DNA of 64,000 bases. Origin: Nitrospirota bacterium. GTDB taxonomy: Bacteria; Nitrospirota; Thermodesulfovibrionia; Thermodesulfovibrionales; UBA6898. This document shows, piece after piece, positions 31,975 through 40,723 of the stretch. The notes below the pieces were generated by a model. That model searched no databases. It had not been told where the DNA came from and was given only the letters and a program-made list of their open reading frames with translations. The first letter of the stretch is position 1; every line of letters starts with the position of its first letter. Position numbers and translations under genes: made by a program. The stretch is from positions 46,620 to 110,619 of the forward strand of contig JAKAHR010000009.1 in assembly GCA_021825365.1 (NCBI GenBank), written 5' to 3'.

Positions 31975-32391
31975 TCAGTGACCTCCTGACTTTAGTATGC
32001 CCGAGGCGGCGAGTACCAGCACCAGCACCTCGATGATCGCCAGAATACCATATACCGTATCCTTTTTTCTGAAGAAGATCGGAATAACCCGCAGATAACA
32101 AAAGATGGTGACCCCCGATAGAAACGCTATGCCCAGGAAGTTCAGGAAATCGCCCCTGCCCAGCATGCCGAGCCATGCCCAGCCGGGATGAATACCGGTG
32201 GCCCTCAGGTAGTCCTTTACCGGCATGCTCCAATAGTGCGGGAGGTCGTTTACCGGTATGTGGGGGGTGAAGATCCCCAGTACATAGACGATGAAGGTTA
32301 TGATCAGGGCCAGCATGCCCAGTTTCATACCCATGTCAAGGAGTTTGGCGTACGCCAGCTGCTCTTCGGTTGCATGTACTTTCTTTTCCAT
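31975..32391 (-). CDS. Unrecognised membrane partner of TSUP carrier, module C
   Basis: A 138-residue protein with about three membrane helices (around 25-43, 84-103 and 113-132) and a periplasmic loop holding HYWSMPVKDYLRATGIHPGW. It follows the TSUP gene by 12 bases and precedes Usp by one base. It matches the small membrane partners of modules A and B by position but not by obvious sequence. No family is recognised. Confidence 0.75.
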   Translation of the reverse strand: MEKKVHATEEQLAYAKLLDMGMKLGMLALIITFIVYVLGIFTPHIPVNDLPHYWSMPVKDYLRATGIHPGWAWLGMLGRGDFLNFLGIAFLSGVTIFCYLRVIPIFFRKKDTVYGILAIIEVLVLVLAASGILKSGGH

Positions 32392-32403
32392 GTGATACCT
32401 CCC

Positions 32404-33375
32404 TTAATTCCAGATGGCCAGGCCCTTGAGAAGGGCCCGCGTACCCGCGAACAGGAGCAGGCCGATGACCATGTAGCGGATGGCCGCGGGCTTGGTCCTG
32501 GCAAGGATCCTGACGCCGACGATGGAGCCGAGCATGATCCCGATGATGGACGGGACAACCATCATCGGCAGGACCGCGCCGTTGTTGACATAAATCCAGG
32601 CCGCCGAGGTGTCGGTAATGGACAGCAGGAACTTGCTGGTCGCCACAGAGACCTTCAGCGGAGCGCCCATCAGGAGGTTCAGGACCGGCACATTCGCCCA
32701 GCCCGCTCCCAGTCCGAACATGCCTGCCATAACGCCAATAATGATGAAGAGCGCCAGCCCCTGGGGCGTGCGGTATATCTTCCAGTTAATATCCTGTCCC
32801 GTTGAGACCTCATGGTAGACGCCGCTGATGCGAAGGGCGGTGGACAGGTTATCTGCCTGCTGCACATCCGGATATTCCGATTTCTTTGCCATCAGCATGA
32901 TGCCAACGATGCCGAGGATGGTCGCCCCCAGTGCCGTCTGTACCACATTGGTGGGAAGGGCCAGGCCGATCATGGCGCCGACTATCGCGCAGGATGACGC
33001 GATTAGGGCAACGGGGATGGCCAGCCTGAGGTCTGCCATGCCTTTTTTGAGCAGGCCGGGGCCCGCTGCGAGTGCCCCCGCAAGGGCAACGAGAAGGCCG
33101 GCGCCCCTGACGAAGTCGAGATGGAAAGGGAAGAAGCCGCCGATGATCGGAACAAAAAGGACACCTCCTCCGACACCGCCCAGAACGGCGACAATGCCGA
33201 GCACGAAGGTGACGATGAATAGAATGGCCGGCCAGGCCCACCAGGGCATGGATGAGCCCGCTGCTGCGGGAAGCGCGGCTGCCGGCTCAGTCGTTGCGAT
33301 TGCTGAGGCTGCACCGACCAGGACGGTCATGACGGCCATCCCCAGGAAAAAAAGGGCGAGTAGTATTCTTGACAT
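32404..33375 (-). CDS. TSUP (TauE/SafE) family anion transporter, module C
   Basis: A 323-residue carrier. An N-terminal signal-like helix and Ala-rich linker (ATTEPAAALPAAAG) are followed by about eight helices with family repeats around GIVAVLGGVGGGVLFVPIIG and GVMAGMFGLGAGWANVPVLN. The second repeat has the WANVP variant seen in many archaeal and bacterial TSUP proteins. It is preceded by the GntR gene (27 bases) and followed by a membrane partner and a Usp. No FAEAGE motif gene is found in this module. Confidence 0.9.
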   Translation of the reverse strand: MSRILLALFFLGMAVMTVLVGAASAIATTEPAAALPAAAGSSMPWWAWPAILFIVTFVLGIVAVLGGVGGGVLFVPIIGGFFPFHLDFVRGAGLLVALAGALAAGPGLLKKGMADLRLAIPVALIASSCAIVGAMIGLALPTNVVQTALGATILGIVGIMLMAKKSEYPDVQQADNLSTALRISGVYHEVSTGQDINWKIYRTPQGLALFIIIGVMAGMFGLGAGWANVPVLNLLMGAPLKVSVATSKFLLSITDTSAAWIYVNNGAVLPMMVVPSIIGIMLGSIVGVRILARTKPAAIRYMVIGLLLFAGTRALLKGLAIWN

Positions 33376-33402
33376 GATGACGATCCTTTCTCCTATATCG
33401 AG

Positions 33403-34164
33403 TTATCTGATACGTTCGAATTCCGTCTGAAATTTATATCTGTCGCTTCTCCCGAGAAAACGCGTATAGCCGACGGGTGTATTGTCGGAACTCAGGAGAA
33501 GCCTGTGTACCGCGAGTACGGGAAGGCCGTCCCTGAGGTCCAGATATCGGGCTGATTCGCCCCATATATTCAGTACCTCTATTGTCTGGATGACTTTGAA
33601 GATCTTTTTCAGACCTCTTTCCTGCAACACCTCGTAGAGAGAGAGGCTGCCGGTATCGATTCGATCGATCTCCGGAAGGACGTGATGGGGGATAAACGAC
33701 TCATCCAGATAGGCCGGTTCCCCATTGACAATTCGTCTGCAGATGATCTGGTAGATGTCTATTTCCGTCTTCAGGTATGACTTGACGTCCGGGGGTGGTT
33801 CCTTCACTCCCTTGAACAAAATTTCCTTCTCTGCCTTCACCTCCTTTCCGAACATCTCTTCCGTGAAACGGGTCTTCATTGCAAGCCCAACAACGGGCAG
33901 CACACTTGTCACGAAGGTTCCCTTCCCCTGGATCTTCATGAGATAGCCGTCGGATACGAGATTGTTTATCGCCTGTCTGACGGTTATCTTGCTGACAGTA
34001 TGTGCCGCGCACAGGTCTGCCTCTGTCGGGATGCGCTGATTAAGCTGCCAGTTTCCGGAAGTAATCTGATCAAGAAAAATGCGGGTCAGCTGAATATAAA
34101 GCTTTTCCTGGTTGAAGCGGTCGATTGTTTTAGATTGTAACGGCTGTGTTTCATTGTGCATCAT
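33403..34164 (-). CDS. GntR-family (HutC/UTRA) transcriptional regulator
   Basis: N-terminal winged helix (RIPTEADLCAAHTVSKITVR, then QAINNLVSDGYL) followed by a UTRA effector-binding domain (NGEPAYLDESFIPHHVLPEI, ending YTRFLGRSDRYKFQTEFE). The effector of UTRA domains is a small organic ligand; here it presumably signals the need for the carrier encoded just downstream. It is the first gene of module C, and a dyad lies in its promoter, so autoregulation is likely. A pair of ATG codons opens the frame. Confidence 0.9.
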   Translation of the reverse strand: MMHNETQPLQSKTIDRFNQEKLYIQLTRIFLDQITSGNWQLNQRIPTEADLCAAHTVSKITVRQAINNLVSDGYLMKIQGKGTFVTSVLPVVGLAMKTRFTEEMFGKEVKAEKEILFKGVKEPPPDVKSYLKTEIDIYQIICRRIVNGEPAYLDESFIPHHVLPEIDRIDTGSLSLYEVLQERGLKKIFKVIQTIEVLNIWGESARYLDLRDGLPVLAVHRLLLSSDNTPVGYTRFLGRSDRYKFQTEFERIR

Positions 34165-34170
34165 AATTAT

Positions 34171-34199
34171 ATATTATTATAATGACATGATGATGTCAA
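34171..34199 (-). promoter_or_regulatory. AT-rich promoter with operator-like dyad before the GntR gene
   Basis: On the minus strand TTGACA (34199-34194) is followed after 17 bp by TAATAT (34176-34171). The dyad GACAT-4-ATGTC (34184-34197) overlaps the -35 and the spacer, where a repressor would block polymerase. The predicted start coincides with the first ATG, so the message may be leaderless or a different -10 is used; several overlapping TATAAT-like hexamers are present. Confidence 0.4.
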
Positions 34200-34346
34200 G
34201 TGCCTCTACAATGAGCGTTCGGACAGGCACAGGGATGCCCTCATCTGTGTTATATTCTATAGGTGAATTTTCAAGGCAATTGCATGAAAACAAAGCACTT
34301 CGCGTCTATCGGCCGGTGGTCTTGAAGAAAGCTGCCATACCCTACA

Positions 34347-36818
34347 ATGACTGAGAAAATGCTCAGAGAGCTTAACGCCTGGTTCGCACGGGGGCTGACC
34401 GGGCGTCAGTTATCTTCCATGCTCACCCGCAGGGTGGATGAAATCCTCGTGAAGATTGTCGAATCAGCCGGCGGCTGCATGAATGCTGCCCTCATGGCAA
34501 CGGGAGGTTACGGCAGGTCAGAGCTTTCACCGTTCTCCGACATTGATATCATGTTCTATGCGAAGGACAGGGCGGACACGGAAACGGCCGAGCGCATTTT
34601 ATACGGTTTGTGGGACACTGGCATGGAAATAAGTCACTCCTACCGGACCTCAAGCGAGTGCATCGAAGAGGCAGCCGCGGATCTGAGGACAAGGACATCG
34701 CTTATTGAGTCCCGCTTTATTGCCGGCGACCGGAGGCTGTACGAGACCTTCAGGCGTGATGTCTATCCCGAGATCGCCTACAGGAAGCAAAAAGATTTTA
34801 TCAGGGAAAAACTTATTGAGATGGGCAAGCGCCATCTTGATGCGGGGAACTCGGTTTATCTCCTTGAACCCCACATTAAGGAGGGAGAAGGGGGGCTCAG
34901 GGACATCCACACCGCGTACTGGCTATCCAAGGTGGCGTTGCGGAAGGAAACCTTTGAAGACTTTCTGGCGCTCCTGGGCAGAGACGAATTGAGACAGTTT
35001 ATATCTGCACATGATTTTCTGCTGAAGGTCAGGTTCGGACTGCATCTCGAAAGCCGGAGGAAGAATGATATCCTTTCTTTCGATTTTCAGGAGGGTGTTG
35101 CCTCCCGCCTCGGTTTCAGGGATTCCAAGAAGTTCAAAGGAACGGAAAGGCTGCTCCGGTATTATTACCTCAAGAGCAGCGCAATCAAGAACATAACAAG
35201 GGAAGTCACCTCCCGCTGCAGCAGGCCGTATGTGCCGGTTGTTCGGGACATGTCGATCAGGAAGGTGACCGACGATTTCGCCGTCTCCGGCGGAAAGATA
35301 ATTGTACGAAAAGCCGGCCTTTTCGCCGGGAACCCGGACAAGCTTGTTGAGGCATTTGCTATCATGTCCAGTACTGGCAGGAAATTCAGTCAGGCCATGA
35401 GAGAAGCTGTCAGGGCAAACCTGTTGCGCATCAGCAGGAAGACGCGAAGTTCTCCGGCTGCTGTCCAGCACTTCATGGAGATTCTCCGCGGAGACCGCGT
35501 CTACGATACCCTGCGCGAGATGCATGAGACCGGTGTTCTGGGCCGGTTTATTCCTGAGTTCGGGGCACTGAGGAAACTGGTAGTCCATGAGCCCTACCAC
35601 ATGTATACGGTGGACGAGCATACGCTGATGGCGGTCCGCAACCTGGAGACCCTCAGGACGACCCGGTATAAGAGTCTCGAAGACCTGCATGACGTTATGC
35701 TGGCTGTCGGCAGGCTGGACACGCTGTACATGGCCATCCTTTTTCATGATATCGGCAAAGCCGCCGGCAGGCGGCACGGCGAAGAGGGGTATAAGCGGCT
35801 GAAGAATATCATGGAACGGTTTCAGGTCGATACGTCACGGAGGATGCGGATTGAGTTCCTGGTGAGAAATCATATCCTCATGTCCCGGACAGCCTTGCGG
35901 AGGGAGGCCTCTGACACCGAAGTAATCGCGATGTTTGCGGATGCGGTGGGTGACCAGGAGAACCTCAAGGCCATCTATCTGATAACCTATGCCGATATGT
36001 CGGCGGTTAACCCGGGGTTCTGGTCCTCCTGGAAGGCCTATCTCCTGAGGGAGCTATATGAGCAGACGCTGAACCATCTCTCCGGCATCAGGAGAGACCG
36101 CAAGGCCCTGATACGGGAACTGCAGACGTCTGTGCCGGCTCCTGAGATGAAGCAGTTTTCTGATTTCGTCGGGGAAATGCCGGAGCGGTATCTTCTCTCA
36201 TCGCCGAATAAGGGCATTCTCGAGGATTACCGCCTGGTTCAACAGGTGAAGGAGACGGGGTTTGCGGTGCGAACTGTTGTTGCCGGAGAAATGGCGGAGC
36301 TGTCCATTTATGCGGAAGACTGTCCGGGCCTCTTCTCGAAGATCGTGGGTTTCATTTCATCAAAGGGTCTGAATATCGTCAGCGGCAGGATATTCACCGG
36401 GAGGGCGGGCATTGTAATAGACAAGATATCGGTGTCGAATTGGCGTGATATCTGGTGGGACGGACTGGAGAGTGACATCGAGGAGGGACTCAGGGCGCTT
36501 ATCATGGAGGGGAAGCCGTTAGCGGTCGTACGAAGGGCCGGGCATGCGGTTTTGCCTTTCGGAGTTTTTATAGAGCTCGACAACGAGGCGTCTGATGAAT
36601 ACTCTATTGTGGAGATCCTTTCGCCCGACAGGATGGGGCTCTTGTATGATGTATCGCAATGCATCTATGAAAAAGGGGTTAATATCGATTCAGCCAAGAT
36701 ACTGACCGAATCGGGGCTGGCCCAGGATGTGTTTTATGTCCAGAAGAAAAAGGCTAAAATTAACTATGTCGATACAGAGGATCTGCTCGCAGGGTTATGG
36801 GCGGTACTAACCGCATAA
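34347..36818 (+). CDS. glnD: Bifunctional [protein-PII] uridylyltransferase/uridylyl-removing enzyme
   Basis: Primary nitrogen sensor that uridylylates PII when glutamine is low and removes UMP when it is high. The nucleotidyltransferase motif GGYGRSELSPFSDID is at residues 53-67, followed by the helical GlnE-like region, an HD domain (H467-D468 in FHDIGKAAGRRHGEEG) and two C-terminal ACT domains (YAEDCPGLFSKIVGFISSKG and ILSPDRMGLLYDVSQCIYEK). The 823 residues are slightly shorter than the enterobacterial enzyme. It shares 22 bases with the following tamB-like gene. The only PII-like gene in the window (56843) is in the metal island and is not a classic GlnB. Confidence 0.94.
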   Translation: MTEKMLRELNAWFARGLTGRQLSSMLTRRVDEILVKIVESAGGCMNAALMATGGYGRSELSPFSDIDIMFYAKDRADTETAERILYGLWDTGMEISHSYRTSSECIEEAAADLRTRTSLIESRFIAGDRRLYETFRRDVYPEIAYRKQKDFIREKLIEMGKRHLDAGNSVYLLEPHIKEGEGGLRDIHTAYWLSKVALRKETFEDFLALLGRDELRQFISAHDFLLKVRFGLHLESRRKNDILSFDFQEGVASRLGFRDSKKFKGTERLLRYYYLKSSAIKNITREVTSRCSRPYVPVVRDMSIRKVTDDFAVSGGKIIVRKAGLFAGNPDKLVEAFAIMSSTGRKFSQAMREAVRANLLRISRKTRSSPAAVQHFMEILRGDRVYDTLREMHETGVLGRFIPEFGALRKLVVHEPYHMYTVDEHTLMAVRNLETLRTTRYKSLEDLHDVMLAVGRLDTLYMAILFHDIGKAAGRRHGEEGYKRLKNIMERFQVDTSRRMRIEFLVRNHILMSRTALRREASDTEVIAMFADAVGDQENLKAIYLITYADMSAVNPGFWSSWKAYLLRELYEQTLNHLSGIRRDRKALIRELQTSVPAPEMKQFSDFVGEMPERYLLSSPNKGILEDYRLVQQVKETGFAVRTVVAGEMAELSIYAEDCPGLFSKIVGFISSKGLNIVSGRIFTGRAGIVIDKISVSNWRDIWWDGLESDIEEGLRALIMEGKPLAVVRRAGHAVLPFGVFIELDNEASDEYSIVEILSPDRMGLLYDVSQCIYEKGVNIDSAKILTESGLAQDVFYVQKKKAKINYVDTEDLLAGLWAVLTA

Positions 36819-39800
36819 GAAAGATCATTATTCTCGTTTCCCTGGCTGTCGTAGCCGGGGTGGCGATCTTCATTCTCCGGGGGCCCCATATCTCGAATGC
36901 CCTCAAGAAGATCATCCTTCCTGAACTCGATGCTCTCAGCGGCCGGAAGGTAATCGCCCAGAAGATATACGTCAACATCTTTCCCCTCTTTATCGAGGCG
37001 CGGGGGATCAAGGCATATGAAGAAGACGGAAGCCGCCTGTTATCCGCGCAACGGGTGAAGGCGTATGTAGACCTTTCGGGCCTTTTTGGCCGGACAATCG
37101 TCATCAGGCGGTTGGTCATCAAGGAGCCTGAGGTGACCGCGGACCGACAGCAGGTTGAGGATGTCATAAAACATGCTGAAGCATATCTGGCAACAGTCCG
37201 TGAGACCGCGTTCAAGGTGAAGGTGCACGCGGTTGAGATACAGAAGGGTGATGTCGACTTCAGTGATCACACGTACCAAGTCGCTGCATGCCTGAAGGAC
37301 CTGAGCGCAGAGGCGGTTCTCGGAGACAGCCAAAGGGTCAATGCTGTTGCCAAAGCAATTAATGTCAGGAGGGAGGGATTGCCTGAGATAAGCGGGGATG
37401 CTGCGGTGAATCTCCAGGTGCGGAAGGACGGCATCCGTGTAACAAAGGTTGTCGTCGGATCTCTCGGCTCAACGTTATCCGGGTCCGGAGAGTACCAAAA
37501 AGGGAAAGGGAGCTTCATGACTGACCTTACGGTCCTTTTTTCCTCAGTCAAGAAGCTCTTCGGGCTCAACAGACCGGGAGAAGGGAAGGTGCAGGCATCC
37601 GGAGACGTCCGGCTTGCCGGCAAGACGATCAGCGTTGACCTGAAGGTTGACGGTTCTTTTTACCTTCAAACCCTGATGGAACTGCTCAAGGTGACGGAAC
37701 CTCTCGAGGGTATGGTGGATGTGGCCGGACGGGTGAAAGGGCCTTTGACCGATCTTCGGGCTACCGGTACCGCTCGCCTCAGGAAGGGAGGTATTTTCGA
37801 GGTATCGGTCGATTCCCTCGTCTGCAAGGTTCTTTACGAGAAGGGCACCATGTCATTTTCTGACGGATCCGCCCGGCTCTATAACGGGAGTGCGAAGGTG
37901 AACGCCTCGATAACCCTGCCCGTTGTGAATTATTTCACGGTGAATGTGGACTACTCCGGAGTTGACAGCCTGCCCCTGTTTAAACTCATTGGGTGGGACC
38001 CCGGGATCGCACCGGGAAAGGTGAGCGGAACCCTGGCGACGGCAGGGGCGGAGTTTAATCCATCAGGGTGGTTCGAATACAGGAATCCTGTCAGCGGCAG
38101 GGATGTCCTCGGACGCATCAGGGAAATGAAGGGCAGGTATTCGGTGGCAGGGGCCTCGCTGAGCATCAGTGAACTCCATCTGGACACCGGCCTGACAAAG
38201 ATCAGCGCTGCAGGCGAAGCTGACCTGAAGAAGAAGATCCTGCAGTTCAGCGGAGACGTGCGATCACAGGACATCACTGATTTGAGCGCCCCCTACTACA
38301 ATAAGATGAAGGGGCAGGGAGAATTCCGGGGGACGCTCACCGGATCATTTGACGACCCTGTGCTGAGCGGACATGTTGCTGTTCAGCGACCGGCCTTCGA
38401 ACACTATGCTGCCGATACGCTTGCGGCCGACATAGTCTACAAAAGGAACCTTCTTGCCGTGCGTGACATGCTCGTAGCCGGTCCGGTTGAACTGTCCCGG
38501 GTATCAGGGACCATATCTTTTAAGAATGCAAAAAGTCTGTTCGATCTCTCTAATCCGGGATACGATCTGTCAGCATCTCTTAAGGATGCAGACCTGGATC
38601 GGTTCGCGCGCATCTTCTATCCCGAATTCAGGGGCAGGGGAAGACTACATGCCGACATGCGGATATCCGGCGGAGGCGACCGCCCGGCAATAAAGGGGAG
38701 CGGGTCCGCCGACCACGCTGAACTGTACGGAATTCCCCTGGACAGCGCCTCCTTCGGCTGGGGCTATCAGGAGGGAATATTGTCGTTCAAGGGCGTCAGG
38801 ATCACGCGGGGAAAATCGTCGCTTTCGGGTGATTTTTCCGTAAACACGGAGGGAGTCTTTTCCTATACGGCCTCGAGCGGGAGGATGCTTCTGAGCGATG
38901 TGGTACAGCGCAGCCTGAAAGGAGACGCGGTGCTGAGCATCTCGTCTGAAGGGAAGGGGACATTCGATAACCCCGAGATCGCCCTCAGCGGCAGGATCAT
39001 CGAAGGACGACTCAAGGGGAAGCCTGTCGGCACCGGGTCGCTTGCCGCCTCGATAAAGAACCACGACATACGGGGCACCGCCTCCCTGCTCAACGACAAG
39101 GTGCAGGTGACCGCAAGGGGCAGACTCGAAAAGGAGATTCCGTGGGAAGCGCGTGTCGACATACAGACAGCCCGGTATGACGCGGTGCTGGGCGCCTTTC
39201 TGAAGGACATACCTGAAGACCTCATCCTGAGCATGAACGGCACCGTAACCCTGCACGGAGACCGGTCTCACGTGAATGCCTCGTCAGTCATCAAACAGAT
39301 GGCTCTTTCCATGTACGGCTATAGCTTCAGCAACGACCGGGAGATCAGGCTTGAGTTGAAGGACCGTCTCCTGTCCGTGAGCAGGATAACCCTGAAGAGC
39401 GGCAGCACGTCCCTCAATCTGGATGGCAGCCTGCAGATAGGAAAGAGCTACAATATCTCGGTCGAGGGGAGTTCTTCCCTGGCTCCGTTCAAGAGTCTGT
39501 CGACAAGGATCAGCCTTCTCCGGGGAGACGCCGAATTTGTCTTGTCGGTTACCGGCGATTGGGACGGTCCCCAGATAAACGGCGGCGTGACCTTGACGAA
39601 CGGCTCCTTCGGCCTCAGAGATTACGCATACAGGATCAGCTCCCTCAGCGGTTATCTGTACATGGATAACGACAGGATTGTCCTCCAGAAACTCACCGGC
39701 AAGGTGGGAGGAGGCGACGTGGACATATCCGGCATCGTGTACCTGAAAAAGTTTGCCTTAAAGAGGTTTTATGTGGAAGCTGCGCTGCAGAACATAACCG

Positions 39801-40723
39801 CAACGCCTTCCCGTGACTTTGCCGTCAATTTTGGCGGGAACCTCCTCTACAAAGGAACCCCCGAGTCCCAGATGATCGCCGGAGACCTGAAGGTCAACCG
39901 CGCTCGTTACCGCGAGCGCGTCGAATGGAAGAGTTGGCTGCTGCAGACGAAGAAGACCGAGAAGTTCAAGCCGGAAATCACCAATCTGGAGAAGGCAGAA
40001 CTCAATATCAAGGTCGCCGGCAAGGACAGCATCATCATCGATAATAATGTAGGCCGGGCTACGGTCAGCGCGGATATGATTCTGCGCGGAACCGTTTATC
40101 GTCCTGTGCTTTTCGGAAGGATCGACAGCAATGACGGGACGGTCTTCTTCAGGAACAATGAATTCAGGATCCTCCATGCCAGCGCCGGCTTCTTTGACCC
40201 CAACAGGATTAACCCGATCATCCAGATCGTTGCGGAGACCGTAGTGAAGGGATACAAGATCAAGATGAACCTGGAGGGCCAGACCGAACATTTCGTGGTC
40301 TCATTTTCCTCTGACCCGCTATTGAAGGAGGCGGACATCCTTTCCCTCCTCGCCGTCGGCCAGACGAGCGGAGAACTGAAAGGCCTGGAGGGGGGCATCG
40401 GAGCCGGCGAGGCTACCTCCTTTGTGACCGGCAAGCTGCAGGACGTTGTTGAGGAGCGCATGCGGACCATCACCGGCCTCGACCGCTTTCAGATAGATTC
40501 GTACGTCTCCAAGAAGACGGGTACCGTGGAGCCCCGGGTGACCGTCTCGAAACGTCTGTTGAGCGACAAATTCTTTGTCACCTACGCGTCCTCCGTCGGC
40601 TCGACGGAGGAGCAGATCATCAAGCTCGAATACTTTCTCAGCAGAAACCTGTCCCTGGTCGGCATGCGGGATGAACGGGGGATCGTTGGCGGAGACATCC
40701 GGTTCAGGTTCGAATTCCGATGA
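36797..40723 (+). CDS. tamB: TamB-like AsmA/DUF490 translocation-assembly protein
   Basis: A 1308-residue inner-membrane-anchored periplasmic protein. One N-terminal helix (about 9-28) is followed by an AsmA-like start (ARGIKAYEEDGSRLLSAQRV) and a very long repetitive beta-rich region typical of bridge-like lipid transporters. The C-terminal DUF490 domain is seen in LDSNDGTVFFRNNEF-like text (RIDSNDGTVFFRNNEFRI), LLAVGQTSGELKG and VTVSKRLLSDKFFVTYASSV. It overlaps glnD by 22 bases and the Omp85 gene by four (ATGA). It probably spans the periplasm and transfers phospholipid or assists outer-membrane protein insertion. Confidence 0.9.
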   Translation: MGGTNRIRKIIILVSLAVVAGVAIFILRGPHISNALKKIILPELDALSGRKVIAQKIYVNIFPLFIEARGIKAYEEDGSRLLSAQRVKAYVDLSGLFGRTIVIRRLVIKEPEVTADRQQVEDVIKHAEAYLATVRETAFKVKVHAVEIQKGDVDFSDHTYQVAACLKDLSAEAVLGDSQRVNAVAKAINVRREGLPEISGDAAVNLQVRKDGIRVTKVVVGSLGSTLSGSGEYQKGKGSFMTDLTVLFSSVKKLFGLNRPGEGKVQASGDVRLAGKTISVDLKVDGSFYLQTLMELLKVTEPLEGMVDVAGRVKGPLTDLRATGTARLRKGGIFEVSVDSLVCKVLYEKGTMSFSDGSARLYNGSAKVNASITLPVVNYFTVNVDYSGVDSLPLFKLIGWDPGIAPGKVSGTLATAGAEFNPSGWFEYRNPVSGRDVLGRIREMKGRYSVAGASLSISELHLDTGLTKISAAGEADLKKKILQFSGDVRSQDITDLSAPYYNKMKGQGEFRGTLTGSFDDPVLSGHVAVQRPAFEHYAADTLAADIVYKRNLLAVRDMLVAGPVELSRVSGTISFKNAKSLFDLSNPGYDLSASLKDADLDRFARIFYPEFRGRGRLHADMRISGGGDRPAIKGSGSADHAELYGIPLDSASFGWGYQEGILSFKGVRITRGKSSLSGDFSVNTEGVFSYTASSGRMLLSDVVQRSLKGDAVLSISSEGKGTFDNPEIALSGRIIEGRLKGKPVGTGSLAASIKNHDIRGTASLLNDKVQVTARGRLEKEIPWEARVDIQTARYDAVLGAFLKDIPEDLILSMNGTVTLHGDRSHVNASSVIKQMALSMYGYSFSNDREIRLELKDRLLSVSRITLKSGSTSLNLDGSLQIGKSYNISVEGSSSLAPFKSLSTRISLLRGDAEFVLSVTGDWDGPQINGGVTLTNGSFGLRDYAYRISSLSGYLYMDNDRIVLQKLTGKVGGGDVDISGIVYLKKFALKRFYVEAALQNITATPSRDFAVNFGGNLLYKGTPESQMIAGDLKVNRARYRERVEWKSWLLQTKKTEKFKPEITNLEKAELNIKVAGKDSIIIDNNVGRATVSADMILRGTVYRPVLFGRIDSNDGTVFFRNNEFRILHASAGFFDPNRINPIIQIVAETVVKGYKIKMNLEGQTEHFVVSFSSDPLLKEADILSLLAVGQTSGELKGLEGGIGAGEATSFVTGKLQDVVEERMRTITGLDRFQIDSYVSKKTGTVEPRVTVSKRLLSDKFFVTYASSVGSTEEQIIKLEYFLSRNLSLVGMRDERGIVGGDIRFRFEFR

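Noticed and set aside
34112..34354. 80-codon plus-strand frame before glnD
   Set aside because: Crosses the GntR promoter region in reverse, no ribosome-binding site and poly-Ile/Tyr/Met junk composition.
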